From assembly GCF_019334315.1 (NCBI RefSeq), contig NZ_JAHWGL010000044.1:1-35847 (forward strand): 35,847 nucleotides of DNA, given 5' to 3'. This DNA comes from Hymenobacter profundi. GTDB taxonomy: Bacteria > Bacteroidota > Bacteroidia > Cytophagales > Hymenobacteraceae. Under the pieces are notes generated by a model. The model saw only the letters and a program-made list of their open reading frames with translations. It made no database searches and had not been told where the DNA came from. Within the stretch, counting starts at the first letter, position 1. Each line of letters begins with the position of its first letter. Positions 8,702-17,274 of the stretch are shown piece after piece. A program made the translations under genes and the position numbers.

Positions 8702-10192
8702 CTAACGCCCCCCGAAAGCTACTTCATTATAGCGTAATTCATTCTTGAAATTGCGCAATTTTGTATCGGCATCGATTACGAGAAACTCAATGCCAGCCAT
8801 TTCCGCAAAATCTTCCAAGTACTCTACCGTCAGGTTTTGGCTGAAACCCGTGTGGTGAGCACCACCAGCCAGAATCCAGGCGGCTACGCCGGTAGCCATA
8901 TCCGGCTTCACTTTCCAGAGCACGCGGGCTACGGGCAGGTTGGGCAGTTCGTGCTCGGGCGCTACGGCTTCTACTTCGTTTACAATCATGCGGAAGCGGT
9001 TGCCCATATCCACGATGGTCGCGTTCAGGCCTTCGCCGGCAGGGCAGTTGAATACCAGGCGCACGGGGTCGGCTTTGCCGCCAATACCTAGCGGATGAAT
9101 CTCGGCGCGCACCTTACCCTCCGCAATGGTAGGGCAGATTTCGAGCATGTGTGAGCCCAATACCTGGTTGTTGCCGGGCGCGAAGTGGTAGGTATAATCT
9201 TCCATAAAGGAGTTGCCGCCGGGCAGGCCGGCGCCCATCACTTTCATGGCGCGCACCAGGGCCGAAGTCTTCCAGTCGCCCTCGCCGCCGAAGCCGTAGC
9301 CCTCGGCCATTAGGCGCTGGGTAGCAATGCCGGGTAATTGGGCCATGCCGTGCAGGTCCTCGAAGGTATCAGTGAAGCCTTTCGCCTTCTTATCCTGCAA
9401 GAACTGGCGCATGCCAGCTTCAATTCGGGCGGCATCGCGCAGGCTCTCTCGCTGGCTGCCACCATCCTTCAGGTCGTCGGCCAGCTCGTATTCGCGCTCG
9501 TAGGTAGCCAGCAGCTCGTCAATCTGGGCGTCGGTCACGGCATTTATTACCGCTACCAAGTCGCCGATGCCGTAGGTGTTCACGGAGTAGCCAAACTTGA
9601 TTTCGGCTTCTACCTTGTCGCCTTCGGTTACGGCTACGTAGCGCATGTTGTCACCGAAGCGCACGAACGCGCCGCCCTGCCAGTCGGCCCAGGCGCAGGC
9701 CACACGGCTCCACACGCTCAGTTGGCGCTGCGTTTCCTCGGCTTCCCAGTGGCCCACAATCACCTTTCGCTTCACACCCATACGGGCCGTGATGAACCCA
9801 AACTCCCGGTCGCCGTGCGCCGACTGGTTGGTGTTCATGAAGTCCATATCAATCTCACCCCACGGAATGTCGCGGTTGAACTGGGTATGCAGGTGGGCCA
9901 GTGGCTTCTTCAGAATTTTCAAGCCGTTGATCCACATTTTGGCCGGCGAGAACGTATGCATCCAGGCAATCAGGCCCACGCAGTTTTCGGCTACGTTGGC
10001 TTCCTGGATGAGCTGGTAAATTTCCTCTGGCGTCTTCAGAATAGGTTTGAAGACGATTTTGATGGGCAGCTTGGTATCCAGCTCAGCGGCAATTTGCTGG
10101 GAGTGCGCGGCCACCTGCTCCAGTGTTTCGGGGCCATACAGGTGCTGCGTGCCGGTGATGAACCAGGCTTCGTATTGTTTGAGGTCAAGCAT
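8702..10192 (-). CDS. araA: L-arabinose isomerase
   Basis: A 496-residue cytoplasmic enzyme that converts L-arabinose to L-ribulose. The length and motifs match the Escherichia coli enzyme (500 residues). The metal and catalytic residues are Glu304 (FGGEGDW), Glu331 (FMEDYTY), His348 (GSHMLE) and the His pair 446-447 (GGAHHT). The N-terminal [11 protein letters not shown] is characteristic. It is the third step-gene after araB and araD on the same strand. It is separated from araD by 123 bases holding a heptamer-repeat hairpin, and from the symporter by 45 bases. The start is the first ATG, with no alternative upstream. Confidence 0.98.
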   Translation of the reverse strand: MLDLKQYEAWFITGTQHLYGPETLEQVAAHSQQIAAELDTKLPIKIVFKPILKTPEEIYQLIQEANVAENCVGLIAWMHTFSPAKMWINGLKILKKPLAHLHTQFNRDIPWGEIDMDFMNTNQSAHGDREFGFITARMGVKRKVIVGHWEAEETQRQLSVWSRVACAWADWQGGAFVRFGDNMRYVAVTEGDKVEAEIKFGYSVNTYGIGDLVAVINAVTDAQIDELLATYEREYELADDLKDGGSQRESLRDAARIEAGMRQFLQDKKAKGFTDTFEDLHGMAQLPGIATQRLMAEGYGFGGEGDWKTSALVRAMKVMGAGLPGGNSFMEDYTYHFAPGNNQVLGSHMLEICPTIAEGKVRAEIHPLGIGGKADPVRLVFNCPAGEGLNATIVDMGNRFRMIVNEVEAVAPEHELPNLPVARVLWKVKPDMATGVAAWILAGGAHHTGFSQNLTVEYLEDFAEMAGIEFLVIDADTKLRNFKNELRYNEVAFGGR

Positions 10193-10199
10193 TGTTTTT

Positions 10200-10310
10200 A
10201 GCTGTTAGCTATTAGCTGTTGGCTGATAGCTTTTAAAGGTTGAAAGCGACGTAATAGAATGGGCAAAAACGGGCAAAAAGCTATTAGCTAATAGCCAATA
10301 GCTAATAGCT
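10200..10310. repeat. inverted pair of heptamer tandem arrays between araD and araA
   Basis: Positions 10200-10234 are five units of a 7-base repeat (AGCTGTT/AGCTATT). Positions 10276-10310 are the inverted counterpart (AGCTATT, AGCTAAT, AGCCAAT, AGCTAAT, AGCT). The reverse complement of the first arm matches the second at 30 of 35 positions, all differences being transitions. The second arm also forms an internal hairpin (11-base-pair stem, AGCTATTAGCT). A 41-base spacer separates the arms. Confidence 0.8.
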
Positions 10311-10315
10311 CCATT

Positions 10316-11017
10316 TTAGCTCTGTCCGTAGTAGGAGTTTGCACCGTGCTTGCGCTCGTAGTGCTTTTTGATGAGGGAGTCTTTCAGGCGAGGCACGTCG
10401 GGGCGGAGGGTGCTGCTGAGGTAGGCCATGCGGGCCACCTCTTCCAGCACAGCGCTATTGTACACGGCTTTTTCCACGGTTTTGCCCCACGTGAAGGGCG
10501 CGTGGTTGCTAAGCAGCACCATTTCTACCTCCGTAGGCGTCAGACCACGCCGTTGAAATTCGTTGATGATCTGCCAGCCCGTCTGGTGCTCATAGTCACC
10601 AGCAATCATGGCGTCATCCATGGGCGGAGCGCAGGGCACGTCGGCGGTGAGGTGGTCGGCGTGGGTGGTGCCTAGCACCGGAATATCCAGCTGCGCCTGG
10701 GCCCAGGCCGTGGCGTAGGTGGAGTGCGTGTGCACAATGCCACCAATTTGCTCCCAGTGGCTGTAGAGCACAGCGTGGGTTTTGGTGTCCGACGACGGCC
10801 GCTTCTCCCCTTCCACAATCTTATTAGCGAAGTCAACAATCACGATGTCCTCGGGCCGGAGCGTGTCGTAGGGCAAGCCACTGGGCTTGATAGCAAACAC
10901 CCGGTTTTCGCGGTCTACCACGCTAGCGTTGCCGAAGGTGAAGAGCACCAACCCCAGCTTGGGGAGCTGCATATTGGCATCGTAGCAGGCTTGCTTTAGG
11001 TCTTGATACTGACTCAT
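10316..11017 (-). CDS. araD: L-ribulose-5-phosphate 4-epimerase
   Basis: A 233-residue class II aldolase-fold enzyme that converts L-ribulose-5-phosphate to D-xylulose-5-phosphate. The phosphate/substrate loop TFGNASVVD, KPSG and the zinc ligands in IVHTHSTYATAWAQ (His95, His97) are present, with a third His at about 171 (LLSNHAPFTWG). The size equals the Escherichia coli enzyme. Its ATG overlaps the araB stop as ATGA (11014-11017), so translation is probably coupled to araB. The order araB-araD-araA differs from the enterobacterial araBAD order. Confidence 0.97.
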   Translation of the reverse strand: MSQYQDLKQACYDANMQLPKLGLVLFTFGNASVVDRENRVFAIKPSGLPYDTLRPEDIVIVDFANKIVEGEKRPSSDTKTHAVLYSHWEQIGGIVHTHSTYATAWAQAQLDIPVLGTTHADHLTADVPCAPPMDDAMIAGDYEHQTGWQIINEFQRRGLTPTEVEMVLLSNHAPFTWGKTVEKAVYNSAVLEEVARMAYLSSTLRPDVPRLKDSLIKKHYERKHGANSYYGQS

Positions 11018-12720
11018 GCGGTAGCAGTGGCCGTTTCTGCGGCCTGTTTGTCGCCCAGGGTAGCCGCTTCCACGAACTGCCCAAAGGCCTGGTATTTCTT
11101 GTAACGAGCGGCGTAATCGGCCACGCGGTCGGGCTGGGGCGTGTAGGTTTCGGCAAAGCCGCTACCCATTGCGCGCTGTGCTGTGAGCACATCGGGGTGG
11201 ACGCCAGCCGCTACGGCGGCGTACATGGCTGCGCCTAAAGCCGGGGCCTGCTCAGAAGTAGCAATCTTAATGGGGCGATCAAGCACGTCGGCCAGCGTCT
11301 GCATAGCAAAGCGCGACTTCTTGGCCACGCCGCCAATGCCAATCACCTGCTTAATCGGAATCCCTTCGCTCTCGAAGCGCTCCACAATCTGCTTGGAACC
11401 GTAGCAAATGGCTTCTACCAACGCCCGGAACACCTGCGGCGCACCCGAGCCCATCGTCAGGCCCATGATGGCACCTTTCAGCGCTTGGTTGGCGTCGGGC
11501 GTGCGGCGGCCGTTCACCCAGTCCAACGCCAATACGGCCGACTCTTCGGGGTCAATTTTTTCGGCGGCGGCGGTCAGCTCCACAATCAGGTTGCCGCGCA
11601 TTTCCTCACGCAATGCCTCCATCTGTTCCGATGAAATCACCGTGGATTTGGGCAGCATGGTACGTAGGGGCCAGTCGATGATCTGCGTGAACCACGCCAG
11701 CAGGTCGCCAAAAGCCGACTGGCCGGCTTCCAGACCCAGCATGCCGGGGATTACGGAGCCATCTACCTGGCCGCAAATGCCCTGCACCAACTTGTCGCCT
11801 ACCTCGGCGGTGGGCGCAACCACAATGTCGCAGGTGCTGGTGCCCATTACCTTCACCATAGAGTAGGCTTCAATTTCGCCGGCCACGGCGCCCGCGTGGG
11901 CATCAAATGAGCCCACGGCCACTACCGTATCGGTAGTGAGGCCCAGGCGCTCGGCCCACTCCGCGGAGAGCGTACCGGCTACTTGGTCGGCGGTATAGGT
12001 TTCCTCAAACAATCGGTTGCGTAAACCAGCCAACTTAGGTTCCAGTAGCGTTAGAAACTCCTCGGAGGGTAGGCCGCCCCAGCTCTCGTGCCACATGGCC
12101 TTATGGCCGGCGGCGCAGCGGCTGCGCTTGAACGTAGCTAGGTCCTGTCCGGTGAGTAGCAATGTCATCCAGTCGCAATGCTCCATCCAGGAGTAGGCGG
12201 CCTGGGCAACGGCTTCGTCTTCGCGCACTACGTGGGCAATCTTGGCCCAAAACCACTCTGAGGAATAGATGCCACCCTCAAATTGCGTGTAGTCGGGGCC
12301 ACCCCAGGTGCGGGCTTTCTCATTGACTTCGGCGGCTTCGGCCAGGGCTGTGTGGTCTTTCCAGAGCACGAACATGGCGTTGGGGTTCTCCTCGAAGCCG
12401 GGCGTGAGGGCCAGCGCTACCCCCTGCTCATTCACGGCACCAGGGGTAGAGCCAGTGGTATCAATGGCAATGCCTTTGATCTGCTCGGCCGGCACTTGCT
12501 GCGCCACTTGGCGCACCGTGGCCTCCAGCCCTTCGATATAGTCAAGCGGGTGCTGGCGGAACTGGTTTTTCTGGGGGTTGCAGTAGGCACCCTGCTTCCA
12601 GCGAGGGTAGTAGTGCACGGCCTGAGCTACCTCGTCGCCGGTCTTGGCATTTACGAGCAGCGCGCGAACCGAATCGGTGCCATAATCAAGGCCAATGACG
12701 TAGGCAGGATGATCAGTCAT
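11014..12720 (-). CDS. araB: ribulokinase
   Basis: A 568-residue FGGY-family kinase that phosphorylates L-ribulose with ATP in the cytoplasm. The N-terminal YVIGLDYGTDSVRALLVNA phosphate loop, the AIDTTGSTPGAV segment, and GSFDAHAGAVAGE and GIGGVAKKS of the second domain are typical of the AraB type rather than xylulokinase. The length fits the family (about 560). It starts 122 bases after the galM-like gene, with an inverted repeat in that gap, and overlaps araD by four bases. Confidence 0.97.
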   Translation of the reverse strand: MTDHPAYVIGLDYGTDSVRALLVNAKTGDEVAQAVHYYPRWKQGAYCNPQKNQFRQHPLDYIEGLEATVRQVAQQVPAEQIKGIAIDTTGSTPGAVNEQGVALALTPGFEENPNAMFVLWKDHTALAEAAEVNEKARTWGGPDYTQFEGGIYSSEWFWAKIAHVVREDEAVAQAAYSWMEHCDWMTLLLTGQDLATFKRSRCAAGHKAMWHESWGGLPSEEFLTLLEPKLAGLRNRLFEETYTADQVAGTLSAEWAERLGLTTDTVVAVGSFDAHAGAVAGEIEAYSMVKVMGTSTCDIVVAPTAEVGDKLVQGICGQVDGSVIPGMLGLEAGQSAFGDLLAWFTQIIDWPLRTMLPKSTVISSEQMEALREEMRGNLIVELTAAAEKIDPEESAVLALDWVNGRRTPDANQALKGAIMGLTMGSGAPQVFRALVEAICYGSKQIVERFESEGIPIKQVIGIGGVAKKSRFAMQTLADVLDRPIKIATSEQAPALGAAMYAAVAAGVHPDVLTAQRAMGSGFAETYTPQPDRVADYAARYKKYQAFGQFVEAATLGDKQAAETATATA

Positions 12721-12751
12721 GAAGTTGGATATGCTGATGATTAGAGGAATA

Positions 12752-12804
12752 GAACGTCATTTCGAACACGTTGCGCATCAAGCAACATGTCCGAAATGAC
12801 GTTC
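12752..12804. repeat. imperfect 53-base inverted repeat between galM and araB
   Basis: The outer arms GAACGTCATTTCG (12752-12764) and CGAAATGACGTTC (12792-12804) are perfect complements. The inner arms ACACGTTGC and GCAACATGT pair with one mismatch. The GTCATTTCG start resembles the GTCATCCTG and GTCATTCCG arms at the window ends, so this may be a divergent member of that family. It lies inside the transcribed galM-araB unit and could modulate downstream expression. Confidence 0.7.
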
Positions 12805-12842
12805 AGAGTATAACGTTCTGACAGGCGGGCGGCAAGCCGTCT

Positions 12843-14042
12843 CTACTTCCGTACTCCAAACTTGAAGATGGTGGTGGACTGCAACGTGTCGCCTGGCTTC
12901 AGCGTGGTGCTGGGGAAGGCAGACTGGTTGGGCGAGTCGGGGAAGTGCTGGGTTTCGAGGCAGAAACCGGCGTTTTTGCCGTACGTGACATTGTTTTTGC
13001 CGGTGAGCGTGCCATCGAGGAAGTTGCCGGTGTAGAACTGCACACCCGGCTCAGTAGTGGTTACTTCCAAGGTGCGGCCTGTGGTAGGCTCGTATACTGA
13101 GGCGGCCTGGTGCATGCCGCTGGGGTTGTTCAACACCCAGTTGTGGTCGTAGCCGCCGGGCACCTGCGCAATCCGCTCGCCAATGGCGTGGGGGGTCGTA
13201 AAGTCGAAGGGGGTGCCCTTCACTGGGCGTAGCTCGCCCGTGGGAATCAGTTGGTCGTTCACTACCGTGTAGCGGTCGGCCGGAATCATCACCTGGTGGG
13301 CCAGCACATCCTTGCTCTGCCCCAGGGCCAGGTTGAAGTAGCTGTGGTTGGTGAGGTTGACGGGGGTAGCCTTATCAGTGGTAGCCGAATAGTCGATTTT
13401 CAGCTCGTCATTGTCGGTGAGGGTGTAGACCACCGTCACCTGCAAGTTGCCGGGGAAACCTTCTTCACCATCCTTGCTCAGGTAGGTGAGCGTAAGCGTC
13501 TGGCCATCGGCCGAGGAGCCCGGCTTAGCTTCCCATAGCACCTTATCAAAGCCCTCCTTGCCGCCGTGCAACGTGTTCTGCCCATTATTTTGGGGTAGGG
13601 AATACGTCTGGCCGTCCAGCGTGAACTTGCCGCCTTTAATGCGGTTGCCGTAGCGTCCTATCAGCGCCCCAAAATAGGGCCCCGATTTCAAAAACTTTGG
13701 GCTCTGGTACCCGCCTACTTTGTCGAAACCCAACACTATATCCCCTAGCTGCCCGCTTTTGTCGGGTACCATCAACGAGGTAATGGTACCGCCGTAGTTG
13801 GTGATGGTAGCTTTCAAGCCATGGCCATTGGTAAGGGTGTAAAGCTGGGCTTCGGTGCCCTCGGTGGTGTTGCCGAAGGAAGTGGAAACGGGCATAGCAG
13901 CAGAAGTTTGGGTGGAGTCGGCAGCGGCGGCCGTGGTGGCGCCAGTCTCGTTGGTGGAGGGGTTTTGATTACAGGCGGCTAGTAGCAACGTTGCGAATAG
14001 GCCGCTGGCAAGGGAGCTAGCGTAGCGAATGTGTGTCATCAA
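12843..14042 (-). CDS. galM: aldose 1-epimerase (mutarotase) lipoprotein
   Basis: A 399-residue GalM-family mutarotase that interconverts alpha and beta anomers of sugars. The family motifs are LIGRYGNRIKGGKF, TLHGGKEGFDK (catalytic His region), NLTNHSYFNL (second His) and CLETQHFPDSPNQ with the catalytic Glu. The N-terminus carries a signal with lipobox LLAAC (Cys24), so the enzyme should work outside the cytoplasm, unlike the enterobacterial one. A Ser/Thr/Ala-rich linker follows the Cys. The second Met, one codon downstream, is an equally possible start. It is the first gene of the unit preceding araBDA and may equilibrate arabinose before uptake; galactose or glucose could also be handled. 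Confidence 0.92.
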   Translation of the reverse strand: MMTHIRYASSLASGLFATLLLAACNQNPSTNETGATTAAAADSTQTSAAMPVSTSFGNTTEGTEAQLYTLTNGHGLKATITNYGGTITSLMVPDKSGQLGDIVLGFDKVGGYQSPKFLKSGPYFGALIGRYGNRIKGGKFTLDGQTYSLPQNNGQNTLHGGKEGFDKVLWEAKPGSSADGQTLTLTYLSKDGEEGFPGNLQVTVVYTLTDNDELKIDYSATTDKATPVNLTNHSYFNLALGQSKDVLAHQVMIPADRYTVVNDQLIPTGELRPVKGTPFDFTTPHAIGERIAQVPGGYDHNWVLNNPSGMHQAASVYEPTTGRTLEVTTTEPGVQFYTGNFLDGTLTGKNNVTYGKNAGFCLETQHFPDSPNQSAFPSTTLKPGDTLQSTTIFKFGVRK

Positions 14043-14094
14043 CGGAAAAGAACAGGTGAAGGGATAGGTGGCAAGTAATGAAAACGTATGCAGA

Positions 14095-14125
14095 AAAACG
14101 TAGTGTTACAGATAAAAACGCCCAA
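14095..14125 (-). promoter_or_regulatory. candidate Bacteroidota promoter for galM-ara
   Basis: On the minus strand TTG (14123-14125) is followed after 20 bases by TACGTTTT (14095-14102). This resembles the Bacteroidota -33 TTG / -7 TAnnTTTG pattern with one mismatch. It lies about 55 bases before the galM start. Confidence 0.35.
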
Positions 14126-14278
14126 GCTGATTTCCTTAAAATGCTTCCGTGTCCTATCCTTTCAACAAGAGTGTCGCGGCTCTCTATTACGCCTTTAAGT
14201 GCTAAAAACCCGGATTGCGCACGCGTTTCTGCATGTGATACTGGTTTTCGCGGTGTAAAGTAAAGATTCTATCTTACG

Positions 14279-14296
14279 TACACAATCGTTTGTGTA
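14279..14296. promoter_or_regulatory. LacI-like operator upstream of the galM-ara unit
   Basis: TACACAATCGTTTGTGTA is an 18-base palindrome centred on CpG with a single mismatched pair. Its core, read on the minus strand, is CACAAACGATTGTG, identical to the site at 22087-22100 in front of susC. The form CRCAAACGNTTGYG resembles PurR/LacI-family operators. It lies about 240 bases upstream of the galM start. Confidence 0.75.
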
Positions 14297-14343
14297 TTTA
14301 ATCTTATTTGGTACAATTCTGTATGACATCGATTACTCGCTAC

Positions 14344-16047
14344 TCAGCGTACTGTCACCTTCTGCACCAAGCGTTTAGCCCCACGTTGCACCTGCACCAT
14401 GTACATTCCACCAGCCAATTTAGCTTCAACGGTCAATTGCGTTTGCTGCGGCCCAAACTGCTGGTGGTACACTTCCCTACCCTGCCAGTCGAAGATTAGC
14501 ACGGTGGTTACACTTCCTGTTTTTTGCTCGCCTAAATCAACCGTGAAGTTGCCCTGCTCGGCTGGTATCGGGTAGATGCTGATACCAGTTAGTAACTGAC
14601 TAGGTAGGGTAGCGGTGGTTACGCCCACCGGACTCAGCGTCCAGCGCTGGCAGGGGCAACCATTGTAATCCCATAGTCCTAGTTGCTGCCCAGCTACGGT
14701 GGAAGCGTTCGGAACCTCTATTACACGGTTGCCATTTGCGGAGGCAAACACGAGCGTACCATCGTTAGCGCGGTCGATAGAATACCGCTGGCAAGTCAAC
14801 CCATTGTACGTAAAAAGTTGCAGCTTGGCCCCCGCATCAGCCGAGCAGCCCATCACATCCACGGCCAGCCCGCCCAATGCATTCGTGATTTTGTACTCCC
14901 CGTTGCCTATAGCCGTGAAGTCCCATTGTTGGCAGGTGAGGCCGCTGGGCGTACCCTGCGCCACCATCTGCCCCGAGGCTCCCGTGCAGCCCCAAGCGTC
15001 CCATACGAGGCCACTCAACTGGTTTTTGACTTCGTAGCGGCCGGCGGCTACCCACTCGCGGCTGACCACAGGCCAGCCTGCAGCATCCCAGGTGAGGCGA
15101 GCCAGCCCGAGCTTGGGCGCCCCGTTGTCATAGCCATCGTAATAGTGGTGCGAGAAGTAACTCACGCCATTTTCGGTGAAAATGCCTGCGTGGCCCGGCC
15201 CGATATAGCGCCCGGCCGAGCCGAGCACGGTAGTACCGCCCAGGCTGTTCAGATCTTTGCCCTCTTTATCCAAGAAAGGTCCCGCTGGCGTAGCGGCGCG
15301 CCCTACCTGAATATAATATGTACTATTGATGCCTTGGCAGCAGCTGCCGCGGTTGATGAACAGGTAGTAAAAATTATCATGCTGTACCAGATCGGGGGCC
15401 TCTACCCCACCATTGGCCAGCGTATAGCCCGCGCTGCTCAAGGGCTTGCCGGTGGTAGCGTTTAGCTGCGTGGTGCGAATACCACCGAAGAACGAACCAT
15501 ACGTGAGCCACACGTTGCCGCTGGCGTCGCGCAGCACGGCGGGGTCAATAGCATTGGGGCCGCTGCCGGCTACAGAAGAAACCACTTCGCCTTGGTCCTC
15601 CCATTTGTAGTTGGCATTGGCAGGGTCCAACGTAACGTTGGTGGCCAGACCTATAGCCGATACTTGCGAACCAAACGTGGAGCACGAATAGTAGAGGTAG
15701 TACTTGCCATTCATATAGATGCACTCTGGTGCCCAAAAGTTACCTGCAAAGCCTGGCACCTTGGCATTGATCCAACTAGGGTAGGCATTATTAATAAACA
15801 CTGCCCGCGGCGAGGGTGTCCAGGTTACTAAGTCCGTAGAGTACATATTATAGATACCCTGTCCTGTCGTAAAGATCCAATACTTGTTGCCCTCCTTCAC
15901 GATGGTAGAAGGGTCATGCGAACCGTAGAATCCTTGCAGCGCGTAGGTGCGCACGTTGCTTATGCCGATCAGTAACAGCAAGAGTAACAAGCACCGCATG
16001 GTACCAACCAGATGTGCGCGAAGCGAAATGAGTAAAGGTGTGGGCAT
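14344..16047 (-). CDS. GH43 endo-alpha-1,5-L-arabinanase with ricin-type lectin domain and T9SS tail
   Basis: A 567-residue secreted enzyme predicted to cut the arabinan backbone. GH43 catalytic residues are Asp44 (GSHDPS), Asp167 (NAIDPAV) and Glu215 (VEAPDL); GPGHAG (His285) and the FWAPE motif fit arabinanases. A beta-trefoil of the CBM13/ricin type with three Q-x-W-like repeats (QQWDF, QRYSI, QRWTL) spans about 350-480. The last 80 residues (ISIYPIPAEQGNFTVDL to KVTVR) are a type A T9SS sorting domain, so the enzyme is likely exported to the cell surface. The start chosen (MPTPLLIS) is 34 bases after the upstream stop; an ATG 16 codons later (MRCLLLLLLL) gives a shorter signal peptide and is equally possible. 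Longer readings overlap the upstream gene and are unlikely. Confidence 0.92.
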   Translation of the reverse strand: MPTPLLISLRAHLVGTMRCLLLLLLLIGISNVRTYALQGFYGSHDPSTIVKEGNKYWIFTTGQGIYNMYSTDLVTWTPSPRAVFINNAYPSWINAKVPGFAGNFWAPECIYMNGKYYLYYSCSTFGSQVSAIGLATNVTLDPANANYKWEDQGEVVSSVAGSGPNAIDPAVLRDASGNVWLTYGSFFGGIRTTQLNATTGKPLSSAGYTLANGGVEAPDLVQHDNFYYLFINRGSCCQGINSTYYIQVGRAATPAGPFLDKEGKDLNSLGGTTVLGSAGRYIGPGHAGIFTENGVSYFSHHYYDGYDNGAPKLGLARLTWDAAGWPVVSREWVAAGRYEVKNQLSGLVWDAWGCTGASGQMVAQGTPSGLTCQQWDFTAIGNGEYKITNALGGLAVDVMGCSADAGAKLQLFTYNGLTCQRYSIDRANDGTLVFASANGNRVIEVPNASTVAGQQLGLWDYNGCPCQRWTLSPVGVTTATLPSQLLTGISIYPIPAEQGNFTVDLGEQKTGSVTTVLIFDWQGREVYHQQFGPQQTQLTVEAKLAGGMYMVQVQRGAKRLVQKVTVR

Positions 16048-16081
16048 AGCAGTAGGGTTTGAGGAATACGCGCACGAGCTC

Positions 16082-17173
16082 TTACTCGCCGCTAGGTTTC
16101 GTAAGTGCGATATGGATGCCAACGGGCGTCCTAAAATTGGGCATGCCATCGGGGTTCCAGGTGAAGACTTGCATGCGCGGGTTGCGGGTATCATAACAGC
16201 CCTGACCTGCACTGGAATTGGCATGATAAATCAGCCAATCCTGCGTACCATCCTTGGATTTAAAAAAGCCATTGTGCCCGGTAGCGTAGGCACGGCTAGC
16301 GGGACTCTGAGAGAAAACCGGCTTGGTCGATTTCGTCCAAGATGCCAATAGCATAGGATCAGCGGTGGCATCGGCTGTCAGCATACCCAGGGAGTAGTAG
16401 TCGGTGCCACAAAAGCTAGCCGAGTACACTAGAAACGTTTTACCCCCGTGTTGCAAAATTTCTGGTCCCTCGTTAACGTAAGGCAGCCCTACCATTTCCC
16501 AGCTATACTCAGGATGCGACAGCTCCACGCGCGGCCCCGTCAGCGTCCAGGGATTACTCATCAGAGAAATGTAGAGCCGTTGCACAGCGTCTACCCCATT
16601 GTGTCCCGACCAAATGAAATAACGCTTACCATTTTGCTCCAGCACGGTTCCATCAATGGCCCAGAAATCGGCAGAAGCGCAGAAGATGCGACCTTTATCA
16701 GTCCAGGTGCCGGTAGTGGGGTCTGCGGCGCTATTTTCTAGTACCCAGGTCCGTTGCTGCCCCAAATCGGTGCCAGCCGGTCCGGCGGAGTAGTAGAGGT
16801 ACCACTTATTGTCGAAGTGATATAGCTCGGGTGCCCACAGGTTGCCGGAGGCTGGCCCACTCGCAGGCGGAGCCCAGGCCAGCGTACTCGATACCGTGCC
16901 CAGATCTGACATTTTGTTGGTTTTCCAAATGCGCAGGTTGGTATAGGTAGTATTCAGGTAGTAGTACGTGTTCCCTTGCTGGTACACCCATGGGTCGGCG
17001 CCGGAAGGTAGCAGCGGGTTGGTGAACGTGGTACCAGCAGCCGGTGCAGGAGCTGGTACTGGAGTAGGCGATACGGGCGAATTGTCGCCTGCGTCGCCGC
17101 AGCTCGATAGCACTAGTAGGGCAAGTAACTGCCTACCCTTTCGACTCAGCAACCCGGTATAGAATGTTATCAT
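16082..17173 (-). CDS. GH43 arabinan-active lipoprotein (probable alpha-L-arabinofuranosidase)
   Basis: A 363-residue single-domain five-blade propeller enzyme. A signal peptide ends in lipobox LSSC (Cys25) and a Pro/Ala-rich linker (about 32-47) leads to the catalytic domain. The catalytic residues are Asp60 (GADPWVY), Asp174 (AIDGTV) and Glu235 (NEGPE). The lipid anchor probably keeps it on the outer membrane or in the periplasm, unlike the neighbouring GH43 that leaves by T9SS. It likely removes arabinose or trims oligosaccharides next to the SusCD importer. GH43 also contains xylosidases, so the exact substrate rests on the arabinose context. Confidence 0.9.
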   Translation of the reverse strand: MITFYTGLLSRKGRQLLALLVLSSCGDAGDNSPVSPTPVPAPAPAAGTTFTNPLLPSGADPWVYQQGNTYYYLNTTYTNLRIWKTNKMSDLGTVSSTLAWAPPASGPASGNLWAPELYHFDNKWYLYYSAGPAGTDLGQQRTWVLENSAADPTTGTWTDKGRIFCASADFWAIDGTVLEQNGKRYFIWSGHNGVDAVQRLYISLMSNPWTLTGPRVELSHPEYSWEMVGLPYVNEGPEILQHGGKTFLVYSASFCGTDYYSLGMLTADATADPMLLASWTKSTKPVFSQSPASRAYATGHNGFFKSKDGTQDWLIYHANSSAGQGCYDTRNPRMQVFTWNPDGMPNFRTPVGIHIALTKPSGE

Positions 17174-17214
17174 AAAGCACTTTATACAAGCTATTTGAGT
17201 TCATAGAAAGCAAC

Positions 17215-17248
17215 ACAGCCGTTTCAAGCTACTGCCCGAAACGGCTGT
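17215..17248 (-). terminator. hairpin after susD
   Basis: An 11-base-pair perfect stem (ACAGCCGTTTC with GAAACGGCTGT) and a 12-base loop lie between the susD-like stop and the GH43 lipoprotein start. The T-rich side faces the plus strand, so for the minus-strand genes it may be only a partial terminator, or a stabiliser of susCD mRNA. Confidence 0.55.
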
Positions 17249-17274
17249 TTTATTCCCGCTATACCAGTAGCGTA

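Larger units (their letters stand above)
14043..14343. other. intergenic region upstream of the galM-ara unit
   Basis: About 300 bases without a convincing gene. It holds a candidate promoter near the galM start (14095-14125) and one operator at 14279-14296. No clear terminator for the GH43 gene that ends at 14344 was seen. A short plus-strand reading frame at 14078-14263 has no recognisable content and is treated as chance. Confidence 0.6.

Noticed and set aside
9338..10201. Plus-strand open frame of 287 codons opposite araA
   Set aside because: Antisense shadow of a well-conserved gene; no domain or signal seen.
10200..10310. CRISPR-like array
   Set aside because: The units are 7 bases with no spacers and occur in inverted orientation, and no cas gene is present.
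14078..14263. Small 61-codon plus-strand frame in the galM upstream region
   Set aside because: No homology pattern or ribosome-binding context; it overlaps the candidate galM promoter.
16048..16224. Longer N-terminus for the T9SS GH43 enzyme
   Set aside because: It would overlap the upstream GH43 gene by over 140 bases and place about 60 unrelated residues before the signal peptide.
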